DNA of 64,000 nt, from contig JASCOV010000003.1 of NCBI GenBank assembly GCA_029960045.1, forward strand, positions 372,001 to 436,000, in the 5' to 3' direction. The translations under genes were made by a program, and so were the position numbers. Origin of the DNA: Flavobacteriaceae bacterium PS02293. GTDB lineage: Bacteria; Bacteroidota; Bacteroidia; Flavobacteriales; Weeksellaceae. Under the pieces are notes generated by a model. That model had not been told where the DNA came from. It searched no databases and saw only the letters and a program-made list of their open reading frames with translations. Positions 42,273 to 50,837 of this stretch are shown here, one piece after another (positions within the stretch are counted from its first letter, which is position 1; each line of letters opens with the position of its first letter).

Positions 42273-43313
42273 ATGACAATCAAGAAAAGAATTAATGTTT
42301 TCAGAAGACGGTTGATGCAAAGCCTTACCAAAAATATTGGCAAATCAAAATCCGGATTCAAAAGCAATGAAAATGTTGAAATAAAGAGAATTCTGATTTC
42401 CAGACCAAACCATAGATTGGGTAATCTACTCCTTTTAACACCTTTGGTTCAAGAAGTTACAAATACTTTCCCAAATAGTAAAATAGATCTTTTTGTAAAA
42501 GGTGGCATGACGCCACTCATCTATAAAAATTACAAGAATATTGACCGGTATATTGAGTTGCCTAAAAAACCATTCAGTAATTTGGGGAAATACATAAAGA
42601 GCTGGTTTCAGCTGAAGTTCAGAAAATACGATTTGGCAATCAATGCTAACCAAAGCTCATCTTCTGGTAGATTATCCGTTCTTGCAACCAACTCTAATTA
42701 TAAATTTTTTGGAGATGAAAATGAAGACATTGAATCAGAACATACTGATTATCAACACGACGCTAAGAAAAACATTTATAATTTAAGAAAATTTCTTACA
42801 CAGCATGGCTTTCCAGAAAACAATTCAAAAGTGCCTTTTTTAAAAGTAGAATTAGACAGAGAAGAAATTGATACCGGAAAGAAAGATTTACAGAAAATAG
42901 TCCAAAATGACAAGAAAACCATCTGTCTTTTTACAAATGCAACCGGAGACAAAAAATATTCTGAAGAATGGTGGAATTCTTTTTACGATAAATTAAAAAC
43001 TGCATTTCCAGATTACAATATTATCGAACTTTTACCAGTTGAAAACATTTCACAACTGAATTTCAAAATTCCTACTTTTAGCCATAAAGATATTCGCAAA
43101 ATAGGCAGTTTTATTGCCAATACTAATGTTTTTATAACAGCTGACAACGGGGTAATGCATTTATCTAGTGCAGTAAACACAATGACTATAGGACTTTTTT
43201 CTGCAGATAATGAAGATAATTACAAACCTTACAACGACAAAAGTTTCTCTATCAACACAAATAATACAGATCAGGATAAAGTAATTGGCCTTATCAAAAC
43301 GTCTTTAGAATAA
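42273..43313 (+). CDS. Glycosyltransferase family 9 (heptosyltransferase-like)
   Basis: A 346-residue GT-B enzyme resembling LPS heptosyltransferases: SRPNHRLGNLLLLTPL at the N-terminal domain, DLFVKGG, CLFTNATGDKKYSEEWW, and the donor-site motif ADNGVMHLSSAVNT. In this family the sugar is ADP-heptose for the LPS core. A kinase-like gene follows 30 bases later, matching LPS core assembly. Confidence 0.88.
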   Translation: MTIKKRINVFRRRLMQSLTKNIGKSKSGFKSNENVEIKRILISRPNHRLGNLLLLTPLVQEVTNTFPNSKIDLFVKGGMTPLIYKNYKNIDRYIELPKKPFSNLGKYIKSWFQLKFRKYDLAINANQSSSSGRLSVLATNSNYKFFGDENEDIESEHTDYQHDAKKNIYNLRKFLTQHGFPENNSKVPFLKVELDREEIDTGKKDLQKIVQNDKKTICLFTNATGDKKYSEEWWNSFYDKLKTAFPDYNIIELLPVENISQLNFKIPTFSHKDIRKIGSFIANTNVFITADNGVMHLSSAVNTMTIGLFSADNEDNYKPYNDKSFSINTNNTDQDKVIGLIKTSLE

Positions 43314-43343
43314 TCGCAAAACTATAACCTTTGAAATAAAACT

Positions 43344-44108
43344 ATGAATTTTGTCCTTTCTGAAGCCTATTCTCAATATAAAGATAACATCCTCAACATT
43401 TTAAATAATTTTAAAAATGAGGGTGTTTTAGTCGGTCACGGCAACAGAAATACAGTCAAATATTTTATCGTTGATGATTTGAAATTTAATTTTAAATCTT
43501 TCAAACAGCATAATATTATCAACAGACACGTGTATAAATATTACAGAAAGTCTAAGTCCAGACGTTCTTATGAATATGCACAGATGCTTTTGGGTAAAGG
43601 GTTTCATACACCAAAACCTATAGCTTTTATTGAAAATCACGACTTCATTGGTGTAACTTCCAGCTATTACGTAAGTGAACAGCTGGAAGATGTTTTTACG
43701 TTAACTGATGTTTTTAGTGACTCCAATTTTACCGACAGAGAAAAAATTATCAAGGCTTATACAAAGTTAATTTTCGATTTACACGAGAACGGAATTGAGT
43801 TTATTGACAATGCTTCCGGAAATTTCTTAGTTAAAAAAAATGGTTCAGAATATCAGTTTTTTTTGGTTGATCTAAACAGAATGAATTTCTACAAAGAAAT
43901 CAGTATTTCAAAAAGATTACAAAATTTCGAACGCCTGACAAACGATTTGGAAATCATCAAATTAATCAGCACAGAATATGCTAATTTATCCGGAAATACT
44001 TCAGATTTTTGCTATAATAAAATCGTTGATTTTGCCAAGAAAAAAGCCTTTAAACTAAAAGTTAAAAAAATCCTGAAGTTCTACAAATTTTTCCTCAAAA
44101 AACGTTAA
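43344..44108 (+). CDS. Lipopolysaccharide core kinase-like protein (WaaP/InaA family)
   Basis: A 254-residue protein with a eukaryotic-like kinase fold: Lys in NFKSFKQ, a catalytic loop HENGIEFIDNASGNFLV and the metal site FLVDLNR. The catalytic loop keeps Asp and Asn but the preceding HRD/HKD His is replaced by Phe. Its neighbour is a heptosyltransferase-like gene, so phosphorylation of a core sugar is likely. The C-terminus is strongly basic. It overlaps the convergent uvrB stop by four bases. Confidence 0.8.
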   Translation: MNFVLSEAYSQYKDNILNILNNFKNEGVLVGHGNRNTVKYFIVDDLKFNFKSFKQHNIINRHVYKYYRKSKSRRSYEYAQMLLGKGFHTPKPIAFIENHDFIGVTSSYYVSEQLEDVFTLTDVFSDSNFTDREKIIKAYTKLIFDLHENGIEFIDNASGNFLVKKNGSEYQFFLVDLNRMNFYKEISISKRLQNFERLTNDLEIIKLISTEYANLSGNTSDFCYNKIVDFAKKKAFKLKVKKILKFYKFFLKKR

Positions 44109-46096
44109 GCTTTCAACGCTGCAATTTCGTCTCTTAATTTTGCCGCTTTGATGAAGTCAAGATTTTTAGCTGCAGCTTCCATTTCTTTCTGTTTAGCCAC
44201 AACAATTTTTTCGATGTCTTCGCTTCCGTAGGTTGCTTTGGTTTCTGCAACTTCCTGCAAAATCTGTTTTTGGGTGTATTTTTCGTCTGGGAAGTCTTTG
44301 CTTCTTCCAACCAGATTTTCACTGATTTTTTTGTTCAATGCCATTGGAACTTTGCCGTGGTCTGTGTTGTACTGCATCTGTTTTTCACGACGGTAAAGTG
44401 TTTCATCTATCGCAGCCTGCATAGATTTCGTCATCTTGTCAGCATACATTATCGCTCGTCCGTTCAGATTTCTCGCCGCTCTACCAACCGTTTGGATCAT
44501 CGATCTTCTGGAACGTAACATTCCTTCCTTATCTGCATCCAAAATAGCTACAAGTGAAACCTCAGGTAAATCCAATCCTTCTCTCAAAAGATTGACACCA
44601 ACCAAAACATCAAACAAACCAAGACGTAAGTCCTGCATAATCTGAATTCTTTCCAAAGTTTCCACATCGGAATGAATATATCGAGTTCTAATGCCAACTT
44701 TCGTGAAATATTTCGTCAGTTCTTCCGCCATTTTTTTTGTAAGAGTTGTTACCAAAACACGTTCGTCCGCTTCTTCACGTTTGTGAATTTCTTCAATCAA
44801 ATCATCAATCTGATTCATCGTTGGACGAACCTCGATAATTGGGTCCAAAAGCCCTGTTGGTCGGATAATCTGCTCAACATAAGTTCCGCCGGATTTTTCC
44901 AATTCGTAATCTGCAGGCGTTGCTGATACATAAATCACCTGATTTTGCATATCCTCAAACTCAGGAAACTTTAAAGGTCTGTTATCCATCGCAGCGGGCA
45001 ATCGGAAACCGTGTTCTACCAAAACCTCCTTTCGACTTCTGTCACCCCCATACATCGCGTGAACTTGTGGAATCGTTACGTGACTTTCATCAATTACCAT
45101 CAGAAAATCCTTCGGAAAATAATCCAAAAGGCAAAATGGTCTTGATCCAGGCAAACGACCGTCCATATAACGTGAATAATTCTCTATTCCAGAACAATAA
45201 CCTAATTCACGGATCATTTCTAAATCTAACTCCGTTCTCTCTTCAAGACGTTTTGCTTCCAAAGGTTTTTCAATTTCTCGGAAGAAATCAACCTGTTTTA
45301 CCATATCATCCTGAATCTGGCGGATTGCGCCTTGCATCGTTTCGGGAGTAGTTACGAAAAGATTGGCCGGATAAATATTAATGGTATCAAAATTCGAAGT
45401 TACATTTCCAGAAACCGGATCAAAACTTTGAATCGTTTCAATCTCATCACCAAAAAACTGAAGTCTGATTGCTGTGTCTGCATAAGCCGGATAAACATCA
45501 ATGACATCGCCTTTTACACGGAAAGTCCCTCTTTGAAACTCGTTCAAGGCTCTGGAATATAATGCGCTTACTAAAGAATTAAGCAATCTTGTTCTGGAAA
45601 TCTTCTCACTTTTGGTAATCGTAATTAATGATTTTTCAAACTCTTTAGGGTTTCCAACACCATAAATACAGGAAACCGAAGCCACTATCAAAACGTCACG
45701 TCTTCCGGAAAGCAAACTTGCGGAGGCAGAAAGTCTAAGTTTCTCCACTTCTTCATTGATGCTCAGATCTTTCTCTATGTAAGTATTTGTAGAAGCAATG
45801 AAAGCTTCCGGCTGATAGTAGTCGTAATAACTTACAAAATACTCCACTGCATTGTCCGGGAAAAACTCCTTGAACTCCATAAAAAGCTGAGCCGCCAAAG
45901 TCTTGTTGTGTGCCAAAACCAAAGTTGGTCGTTGAACTTGATTCACAACATTGGCAACAGTAAACGTTTTTCCGGAACCAGTAACTCCGAGAAGAGTCTG
46001 ATATTTTTCACCAACATTAATACCTTCCACCAATTTTTCGATGGCTTTTGGCTGGTCTCCAGTGGGTTGATATTCTGATTGAAGTTTGAATTGCAT
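44105..46096 (-). CDS. uvrB: Excinuclease ABC subunit B
   Basis: The damage-loading helicase of nucleotide excision repair, 663 residues. Walker A GVTGSGKT (about residue 38), the beta-hairpin YYDYYQPEAFIASTNTYIEKD (quoted in part) near 95, TTLTKKMAEELT, the RGLD-type motif REGLDLPEV, QTVGRAARN and a C-terminal UVR motif (MEAAAKNLDFIKAAKLRDEI). Its TATTTTTG box lies four bases before the ATG, directly after the terminator of the M56 gene. Confidence 0.97.
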   Translation of the reverse strand: MQFKLQSEYQPTGDQPKAIEKLVEGINVGEKYQTLLGVTGSGKTFTVANVVNQVQRPTLVLAHNKTLAAQLFMEFKEFFPDNAVEYFVSYYDYYQPEAFIASTNTYIEKDLSINEEVEKLRLSASASLLSGRRDVLIVASVSCIYGVGNPKEFEKSLITITKSEKISRTRLLNSLVSALYSRALNEFQRGTFRVKGDVIDVYPAYADTAIRLQFFGDEIETIQSFDPVSGNVTSNFDTINIYPANLFVTTPETMQGAIRQIQDDMVKQVDFFREIEKPLEAKRLEERTELDLEMIRELGYCSGIENYSRYMDGRLPGSRPFCLLDYFPKDFLMVIDESHVTIPQVHAMYGGDRSRKEVLVEHGFRLPAAMDNRPLKFPEFEDMQNQVIYVSATPADYELEKSGGTYVEQIIRPTGLLDPIIEVRPTMNQIDDLIEEIHKREEADERVLVTTLTKKMAEELTKYFTKVGIRTRYIHSDVETLERIQIMQDLRLGLFDVLVGVNLLREGLDLPEVSLVAILDADKEGMLRSRRSMIQTVGRAARNLNGRAIMYADKMTKSMQAAIDETLYRREKQMQYNTDHGKVPMALNKKISENLVGRSKDFPDEKYTQKQILQEVAETKATYGSEDIEKIVVAKQKEMEAAAKNLDFIKAAKLRDEIAALKA

Positions 46097-46100
46097 AACA

Positions 46101-46108
46101 CAAAAATA
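46101..46108 (-). promoter_or_regulatory. -7 promoter box of uvrB, 4 bases from the ATG
   Basis: On the minus strand TATTTTTG-TGTT-ATG, predicting a leaderless mRNA. Confidence 0.65.
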
Positions 46109-46110
46109 CG

Positions 46111-46139
46111 AAAAAACGTTCCAAAAAATGGAACGTTTT
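46111..46139 (-). terminator. Intrinsic terminator of the BlaI-M56 operon
   Basis: Minus-strand stem AAAACGTTCC/GGAACGTTTT with a seven-base loop and T-rich tail, ending two bases before the uvrB promoter box. Confidence 0.88.
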
Positions 46140-46162
46140 AGTATTGTGATAAATCTTTAAGT

Positions 46163-47524
46163 TTAATGAAATTGCATTGTAATCGGGAATTGAAAAACTG
46201 TTGCTGCAGGTTTGCCTTCTTCTGTTGCAGGCTTCCATGTTACATTCTCAGTTGCAGCTTTAAGAGCTCTAACCGCTTCACTGTTGAAAGTTGGATTTGG
46301 CCCATCTACCTTGATATCGGTTGTTTTCCCATTTTCATCAATAGAAAAATAAATGTGGCTTTTCAAAACGACTTTCTCTGTTGATTTATCTCCAAATTTT
46401 GAGCTGTCAAAAATGTTAGAAAAGCTTGTTCTAAGCACATTAATTCCGCCTGGAAATTCAGCTGGCGTTATATTCTTTGCCGGAGGCGGTGGTGATGGAA
46501 TTGGCAATTCGTTTTCCTTCATCTCTTTTGGAGGTGGTGGTGGCGGAATATTTTTCTTTCCTTTGATTTTTACATTGGCTTGAGTTACTTTTTTACTTGG
46601 GATTGTATCAAGTTTTACAGAATCATTTGTAGTAATTTCTGAAATATTAGATTTGACTTGAAGCTTAGCTTCCGAAGCATAGACTTTCTGTACAAACAGA
46701 ATACTTAATCCTACAAACGTAGAAACAGCAAACAGTTTTTTGAACTTTTCTAATTTTGATTTTTTAGTTGTCATCATAATAAATCGTTTTTTGGTGTTAT
46801 TGTAATTGAATTGGTGTGTCAGGCTTAGATTCTGAGTTTGGAGAATCTCGGAAAGAATTAATTTTTGATAATCTTTCACATTATTTTGTTGTTGAATAAT
46901 ACTTTCGTCAGCTAAAAATTCATGGTTATCCGTCATCGCTTTTTTATAAAAATATAATGTGGGATTGAACCAAGAAATAACTTTCAAAACCTCTAAAAAT
47001 AGAATATCCAAAGAGTGTTTCTGAACAATATGTGTTTTCTCGTGTTGGAAAATTCTGTTATCGATTTGTTGGTTTTCGAAGTAATTTTTATTCAGATATA
47101 TTTTATTCCAAAAACTAAATGGAGGCAGATTTTTCTCTACTAATTTCACTTTCTGATTCTGATAATTAATATCTGTTCCTTTCAGATTAATGATTTTTTT
47201 AATTGAAATGATTGATTTAATAATCAGCAAAATAGAAATTAGAACAGAAGCTGTTAGAATCAAATTTATCCAATCAAATTGTGACGTGTGATGAGCTTTC
47301 TGAATCAATTGTTGTGTTGGAATTTCTTCAAAAATTAATTGATTTTTTCTCTGCGAAACTGCCGGAAGATTGATTTTTACAAACGGAATCGCATAAGAAA
47401 AAACCAAAGCAAACAAAAGATAAAATCTGTTGAACCGAAACATCTTTTCCCGTTGTAAAAACAGATAATAAATCCCTATTAACAATGATGAACAAAGGAC
47501 TATTTTAAAAATAAGAATTAACAT
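46163..47524 (-). CDS. M56 (BlaR1-like) membrane metalloprotease with TonB C-terminal domain
   Basis: A 453-residue sensor protease. Four membrane helices in the N-terminal half, zinc site HEKTH (about residue 146) with the third ligand region DNHEFLADE; then another helix near 265-283, a proline-rich periplasmic linker (PPPPPPKEMKE) and a TonB C-terminal domain (NPTFNSEAVRALKAA). BlaR1/MecR1 relatives sense a signal and cleave the BlaI repressor. In this operon the repressor gene lies one base upstream. The TonB-like end is typical of Bacteroidota members. Confidence 0.9.
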   Translation of the reverse strand: MLILIFKIVLCSSLLIGIYYLFLQREKMFRFNRFYLLFALVFSYAIPFVKINLPAVSQRKNQLIFEEIPTQQLIQKAHHTSQFDWINLILTASVLISILLIIKSIISIKKIINLKGTDINYQNQKVKLVEKNLPPFSFWNKIYLNKNYFENQQIDNRIFQHEKTHIVQKHSLDILFLEVLKVISWFNPTLYFYKKAMTDNHEFLADESIIQQQNNVKDYQKLILSEILQTQNLSLTHQFNYNNTKKRFIMMTTKKSKLEKFKKLFAVSTFVGLSILFVQKVYASEAKLQVKSNISEITTNDSVKLDTIPSKKVTQANVKIKGKKNIPPPPPPKEMKENELPIPSPPPPAKNITPAEFPGGINVLRTSFSNIFDSSKFGDKSTEKVVLKSHIYFSIDENGKTTDIKVDGPNPTFNSEAVRALKAATENVTWKPATEEGKPAATVFQFPITMQFH

Positions 47525-47525
47525 T

Positions 47526-47897
47526 TTAATCTTTTATTTCTTTGTCAATAATATCTCGTAGTTCTTTCAATTGTTTCTGAGACAATTTTGCATTCGAAGT
47601 GAAAAATGATGCAAACTGACTCACAGAATTATTAAAAAAACGGTCAATCATAGAAGTCATTTCGCCTTGGAAATAATCTTCTTTCTTCACTTTTGGAAAG
47701 TATTCTCTTGAGTTTCCATAAAGTTTGTATCCTACCAAATCCTTATTCTGCATTCTTTTCAATAACGTTGCAATGGTTGTTGACGCAGGTTTTGGTTCAG
47801 CATATTCTTCCAAAATATCTTTCATAAAAACCTTTTCTTTTTTCCAAAGGATTTCCATTAAGATGATTTCGGTTTCAGTTAATTTTTGTTCGTTCAT
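47526..47897 (-). CDS. BlaI/MecI/CopY family transcriptional repressor
   Basis: A 123-residue winged-helix repressor: LTETEIILMEILWKK, a recognition helix in STTIATLLKRMQNKDLV, and a helical dimerisation tail. It controls its own operon with the M56 protease. The upstream region has a TTCTACA-AA-TGTAGAA palindrome and a second half-site TTCTACA, matching the TACAnnTGTA-type operators of BlaI proteins. Confidence 0.92.
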   Translation of the reverse strand: MNEQKLTETEIILMEILWKKEKVFMKDILEEYAEPKPASTTIATLLKRMQNKDLVGYKLYGNSREYFPKVKKEDYFQGEMTSMIDRFFNNSVSQFASFFTSNAKLSQKQLKELRDIIDKEIKD

Positions 47898-47933
47898 TTC
47901 TACAACATTATATTTTGTTCTACAAATGTAGAA
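47898..47933 (-). promoter_or_regulatory. BlaI operator overlapping its own promoter
   Basis: Perfect palindrome TTCTACA-AA-TGTAGAA at 47918-47933, with half-site TTCTACA at about 47898-47904. The -7 box TACATTTG of the operon (47923-47930, minus strand) lies inside the palindrome, so repressor binding would block RNA polymerase directly. Confidence 0.7.
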
Positions 47934-47952
47934 TTAAAATCGGATATTTCAC

Positions 47953-47960
47953 TATCTTTG
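47953..47960 (+). promoter_or_regulatory. -7 promoter box TATCTTTG
   Basis: Perfect TAnnTTTG, 13 bases before the ATG of the lipoprotein at 47974. Confidence 0.55.
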
Positions 47961-47973
47961 AAAAAACTTTTTG

Positions 47974-48432
47974 ATGAAAAATTTATTTATACTCTTTTTT
48001 TTGATGTTAATTTCCTGCAAAAGTGAAGTCAATCAATCTCAAACTATTAAGAAAAATGTTCAGTTGAAAACCGGAAAATGGATAGAAGAAGATGATTATC
48101 CTAATCAAAAATATGTAAGTATTGGAAAATATAAAAAAGGAGAAAAAGTTGGGGTTTGGAAAGTTTATCTGAATGGGAAAATATATCAAAAAGATAGATT
48201 CAAAGATAGTTTGACGTATACAAAATTTTATTATCCCAATGGGAAAATTCTAAAAAAAGGTGTGTCAAAAACTATTAAAGATAGTAAATCAATCTTTTGG
48301 TATTACGAGGGTAAATGGAAGTTCTATGATGAAAATGGAAAGTTGGAGTACATTAAAATCTATCATAGAGACAGTAATAAAAACGATAGTATTGATTGTA
48401 AGTCACAGAAAAAGAAATGCGTAAAGCTTTAA
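47974..48432 (+). CDS. MORN/YwqK-like repeat lipoprotein
   Basis: A 152-residue exported protein: lipobox LMLISC then repeated motifs of the MORN/YwqK antitoxin type: YVSIGKYKKGEKVGVWKVY, KFYYPNGKILKKG, YEGKWKFYDENGKLEY. Such repeats form extended beta-hairpins on the cell surface or in the periplasm. The ATG is preferred to a TTG one codon earlier. No toxin gene is adjacent, so an antitoxin role is unlikely. Confidence 0.75.
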   Translation: MKNLFILFFLMLISCKSEVNQSQTIKKNVQLKTGKWIEEDDYPNQKYVSIGKYKKGEKVGVWKVYLNGKIYQKDRFKDSLTYTKFYYPNGKILKKGVSKTIKDSKSIFWYYEGKWKFYDENGKLEYIKIYHRDSNKNDSIDCKSQKKKCVKL

Positions 48433-48478
48433 AATATCTTCGGCACCATTTTTCCATTCGTTAGAAAAAATATCTGTC

Positions 48479-49678
48479 ATGCTGAAGCCCATTATTCTTT
48501 CAATGTTTTGTTTTTCAACGATTTTAATTTCTTGTCAGGAAAAAGAGTCTATCAAAAATCTTCCTCCTGTAGAAAAAGAGAAACCAAATTCGAACAACAA
48601 ACCAGCTTTTGAAGGACAAACGAGAGTAATGGGTTACAAAACGCAGACAGAATATCAGGTTGATGTTATCAATACAAAACTTGGCAGACCTTGGGGAATT
48701 GCACAATTACCAAATCAAAATTTTCTAATTACGGAGAAAACAGGATTTATCAATCTTGTTTCTCCTGACGGACAATATGTAACGAAAATAACTGGTCTTC
48801 CGAAAGTTGACAGCCGTGGACAAGGTGGGCTTCTCGATATTGTAATTGACCCAGATTTTGAAAATAATCAAACGATTTATTGGTCATTTTCAGAGCCTTA
48901 TGAAAAAGGAAATTTGACTTCTGTTGGAAAAGGTATCCTTTCCACCAACAAAGTTGAAAACGTAAAAATTATTTTTCGTGCAACGCCTTCTTATGACGGA
49001 AGATTGCATTACGGAAGTCGATTGGCTTTTGACAAATCTGGAAATCTTTTTGTGAGTACAGGCGAAAGGTCGGACTTGGAAACACGTCCATTGGCTCAGG
49101 ATTTAAATGCATATTTGGGGAAAATTATTAAAATCGATAAAAACGGAAAACCAGCTGCGGGAAACCCTTTTATCGGAAGCAACAAAGCACAATCAGAAAT
49201 ATATTCTTACGGACACAGAAACCCACAGGGAATTGCCATTCATCCAGAAACCGGCGAGCTTTGGGAAACCGAAATGGGGCCAAGAGGAGGCGATGAAATT
49301 AACCTCATCAAAGCTGGAAAGAATTACGGTTGGCCAACCATCACTTACGGAATCGAATATTCTGGTCAGAAAATCAATAATGGATTGACAAAAAAAAATA
49401 ATTTGGAACAACCAATTTATTATTGGGACCCAGTCATTTCTCCAAGTGGAATTACATTTTATACAGGAAATATTATTGAATGGAAAAGCAATCTTTTCAT
49501 TGCCTGTCTCAGCGGTGAAAAAATCAACAGAATCATCCTTGAAAACAATAAAGTTGTTGGAGAGGAAAGACTTTTGGAAGACCTAAACGAGAGATTCCGT
49601 GATGTTTTTGATGGGAAAGACGGGAATCTTTATGCAATTACTGACAGCGGAAAATTGTATCGGATTTCTAAGAAGTAA
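48479..49678 (+). CDS. PQQ-dependent sugar dehydrogenase (YliI/Asd-like) lipoprotein
   Basis: A 399-residue exported protein (lipobox FSTILISC, Cys19) with a six-bladed beta-propeller of the soluble glucose/aldose dehydrogenase family. Segments RPWGIAQLPN, DSRGQGGLLDIVIDPDF, SYGHRNPQGIAIHP, MGPRGGDEINLI and NYGWPTITYG are typical. It would oxidise aldoses in the periplasm using PQQ. No pqq genes lie in this window. The stop codon abuts the convergent tsaB stop. Confidence 0.9.
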   Translation: MLKPIILSMFCFSTILISCQEKESIKNLPPVEKEKPNSNNKPAFEGQTRVMGYKTQTEYQVDVINTKLGRPWGIAQLPNQNFLITEKTGFINLVSPDGQYVTKITGLPKVDSRGQGGLLDIVIDPDFENNQTIYWSFSEPYEKGNLTSVGKGILSTNKVENVKIIFRATPSYDGRLHYGSRLAFDKSGNLFVSTGERSDLETRPLAQDLNAYLGKIIKIDKNGKPAAGNPFIGSNKAQSEIYSYGHRNPQGIAIHPETGELWETEMGPRGGDEINLIKAGKNYGWPTITYGIEYSGQKINNGLTKKNNLEQPIYYWDPVISPSGITFYTGNIIEWKSNLFIACLSGEKINRIILENNKVVGEERLLEDLNERFRDVFDGKDGNLYAITDSGKLYRISKK

Positions 49679-50365
49679 TTACTGCTTCTTAACTCTGTCG
49701 GCTTTCTTAATTCCTTGAAAATCTTTCAGATAAAAAGGTTCAAAATAAGCGACATTTTCGAAGTCTTTTTGATTGAATTTCTCAACCGATTTTTTAATCA
49801 AACCTTTTGCAGAAGGATAGATATCAAATCGATATTCCGCATTTGGAAGATTAAGAATTTCCTGAGCTTTTTTTGCCCCGTCTCCAATGAAGAGAATTTT
49901 TTTATCAATTACTTCAGAAAAAGAAGTTTCATCGAGGATTTTGGCTTCGGTTTCAGAAATCATTTCGCCCGATTTTCCATCAAAAAAAGCAGTGTAAACT
50001 TCCATTCTTCTGGCATCAATTAAAGGAATAATTAATTCAAAACCTTGATTGACGAATTCCTCAACCATAGAATCTAAGGAATTAATCGCAATCAAAGGCA
50101 ACTTGAGCCCATAACAAAAACCTTTGGCAGAAGCCGCTCCAATTCTAAGACCAGTATAAGAACCTGGACCTTTTCCTAGAGAAATTGCGTCTAAATCCTT
50201 CAAAGAAATTTCGGCACCTTCCAAAGCCCATTCTACAAAACTGTGAAGACTTTCGGATTGTTTGTAATTGTCCGAAACGTCTTCGCAAAGACATAATAAT
50301 TTTTCGCCATCAGAAATGGCAACAGAACAGTTTTTGGACGAGGTTTCTATGTGAAGAATTTTCAT
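49679..50365 (-). CDS. tsaB: tRNA threonylcarbamoyladenosine synthesis protein TsaB
   Basis: Dimerisation partner of TsaD in t6A37 tRNA modification, 228 residues. It has the ASKHA-fold start MKILHIETSSKNCSVAI, SLGKGPGSYTGLRIGAA, and LIPLIDARRMEVYTAFF. The metal/catalytic His residues of TsaD are absent, as expected. A TACATTTG promoter box lies four bases before the ATG. Confidence 0.93.
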   Translation of the reverse strand: MKILHIETSSKNCSVAISDGEKLLCLCEDVSDNYKQSESLHSFVEWALEGAEISLKDLDAISLGKGPGSYTGLRIGAASAKGFCYGLKLPLIAINSLDSMVEEFVNQGFELIIPLIDARRMEVYTAFFDGKSGEMISETEAKILDETSFSEVIDKKILFIGDGAKKAQEILNLPNAEYRFDIYPSAKGLIKKSVEKFNQKDFENVAYFEPFYLKDFQGIKKADRVKKQ

Positions 50366-50369
50366 TGTG

Positions 50370-50377
50370 CAAATGTA
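50370..50377 (-). promoter_or_regulatory. -7 promoter box of tsaB, 4 bases from the ATG
   Basis: On the minus strand TACATTTG-CACA-ATG; predicts a leaderless mRNA. Confidence 0.65.
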
Positions 50378-50390
50378 AGAATTTAGAGAA

Positions 50391-50837
50391 TTACGATTTC
50401 AAAGTCACACTCTGTCTACTCCACAATTTCCAAATCCCTTTTTGTCGAATCCAGAATTCCAAAACAGAAAGTTTCATTTCAAACTCATCATTTTTGTAAA
50501 GTCCTTTTACCGCAACGATTCTTCTGATGTTGGCAAATTTATTTTTGACTTTAAATTCCTTCAATTCAGTTTGTTTAATAGATTGGTATTTTACTTTTCC
50601 GGATTCGAAATCTGTTTTGAAATCTTTTTTATTCTGAATCCATCCGTTAGAATGTCCGAACGAAACATCATCAGAAAACAATTCTAAAATCTTAGAATTA
50701 TTATTCTCCATTAAAGAATCCAACTTTGAAACCTGAATCAACAGTGTTTTTTCTTTTTGGGAATAATTCTGAGAAAATCCGAAGACAAAAAGCAGATAGA
50801 AAAGTAAATTTAAAAACCTCATTTTTTGGATTATCAT
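50391..50837 (-). CDS. Exported DUF4440/NTF2-like protein
   Basis: A 148-residue protein with a signal peptide (MRFLNLLFYLLFVFGFSQ) and an NTF2-like fold: KLDSLMENNNSKILELFSDDVSFGHSNGW and the strand-rich C-terminal half ending WKLWSRQSVT. The first ATG overlaps the SDR stop (ATGA), which argues for start at 50837; a second ATG at 50822 gives a cleaner signal peptide. Function unknown: NTF2-like folds bind small ligands or act as enzymes. Confidence 0.75.
   Translation of the reverse strand: MIIQKMRFLNLLFYLLFVFGFSQNYSQKEKTLLIQVSKLDSLMENNNSKILELFSDDVSFGHSNGWIQNKKDFKTDFESGKVKYQSIKQTELKEFKVKNKFANIRRIVAVKGLYKNDEFEMKLSVLEFWIRQKGIWKLWSRQSVTLKS

Noticed and set aside
47974..48432. MORN/YwqK-like protein considered as an antitoxin of a toxin-antitoxin pair
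   Set aside because: It has a lipoprotein signal and no adjacent toxin gene.
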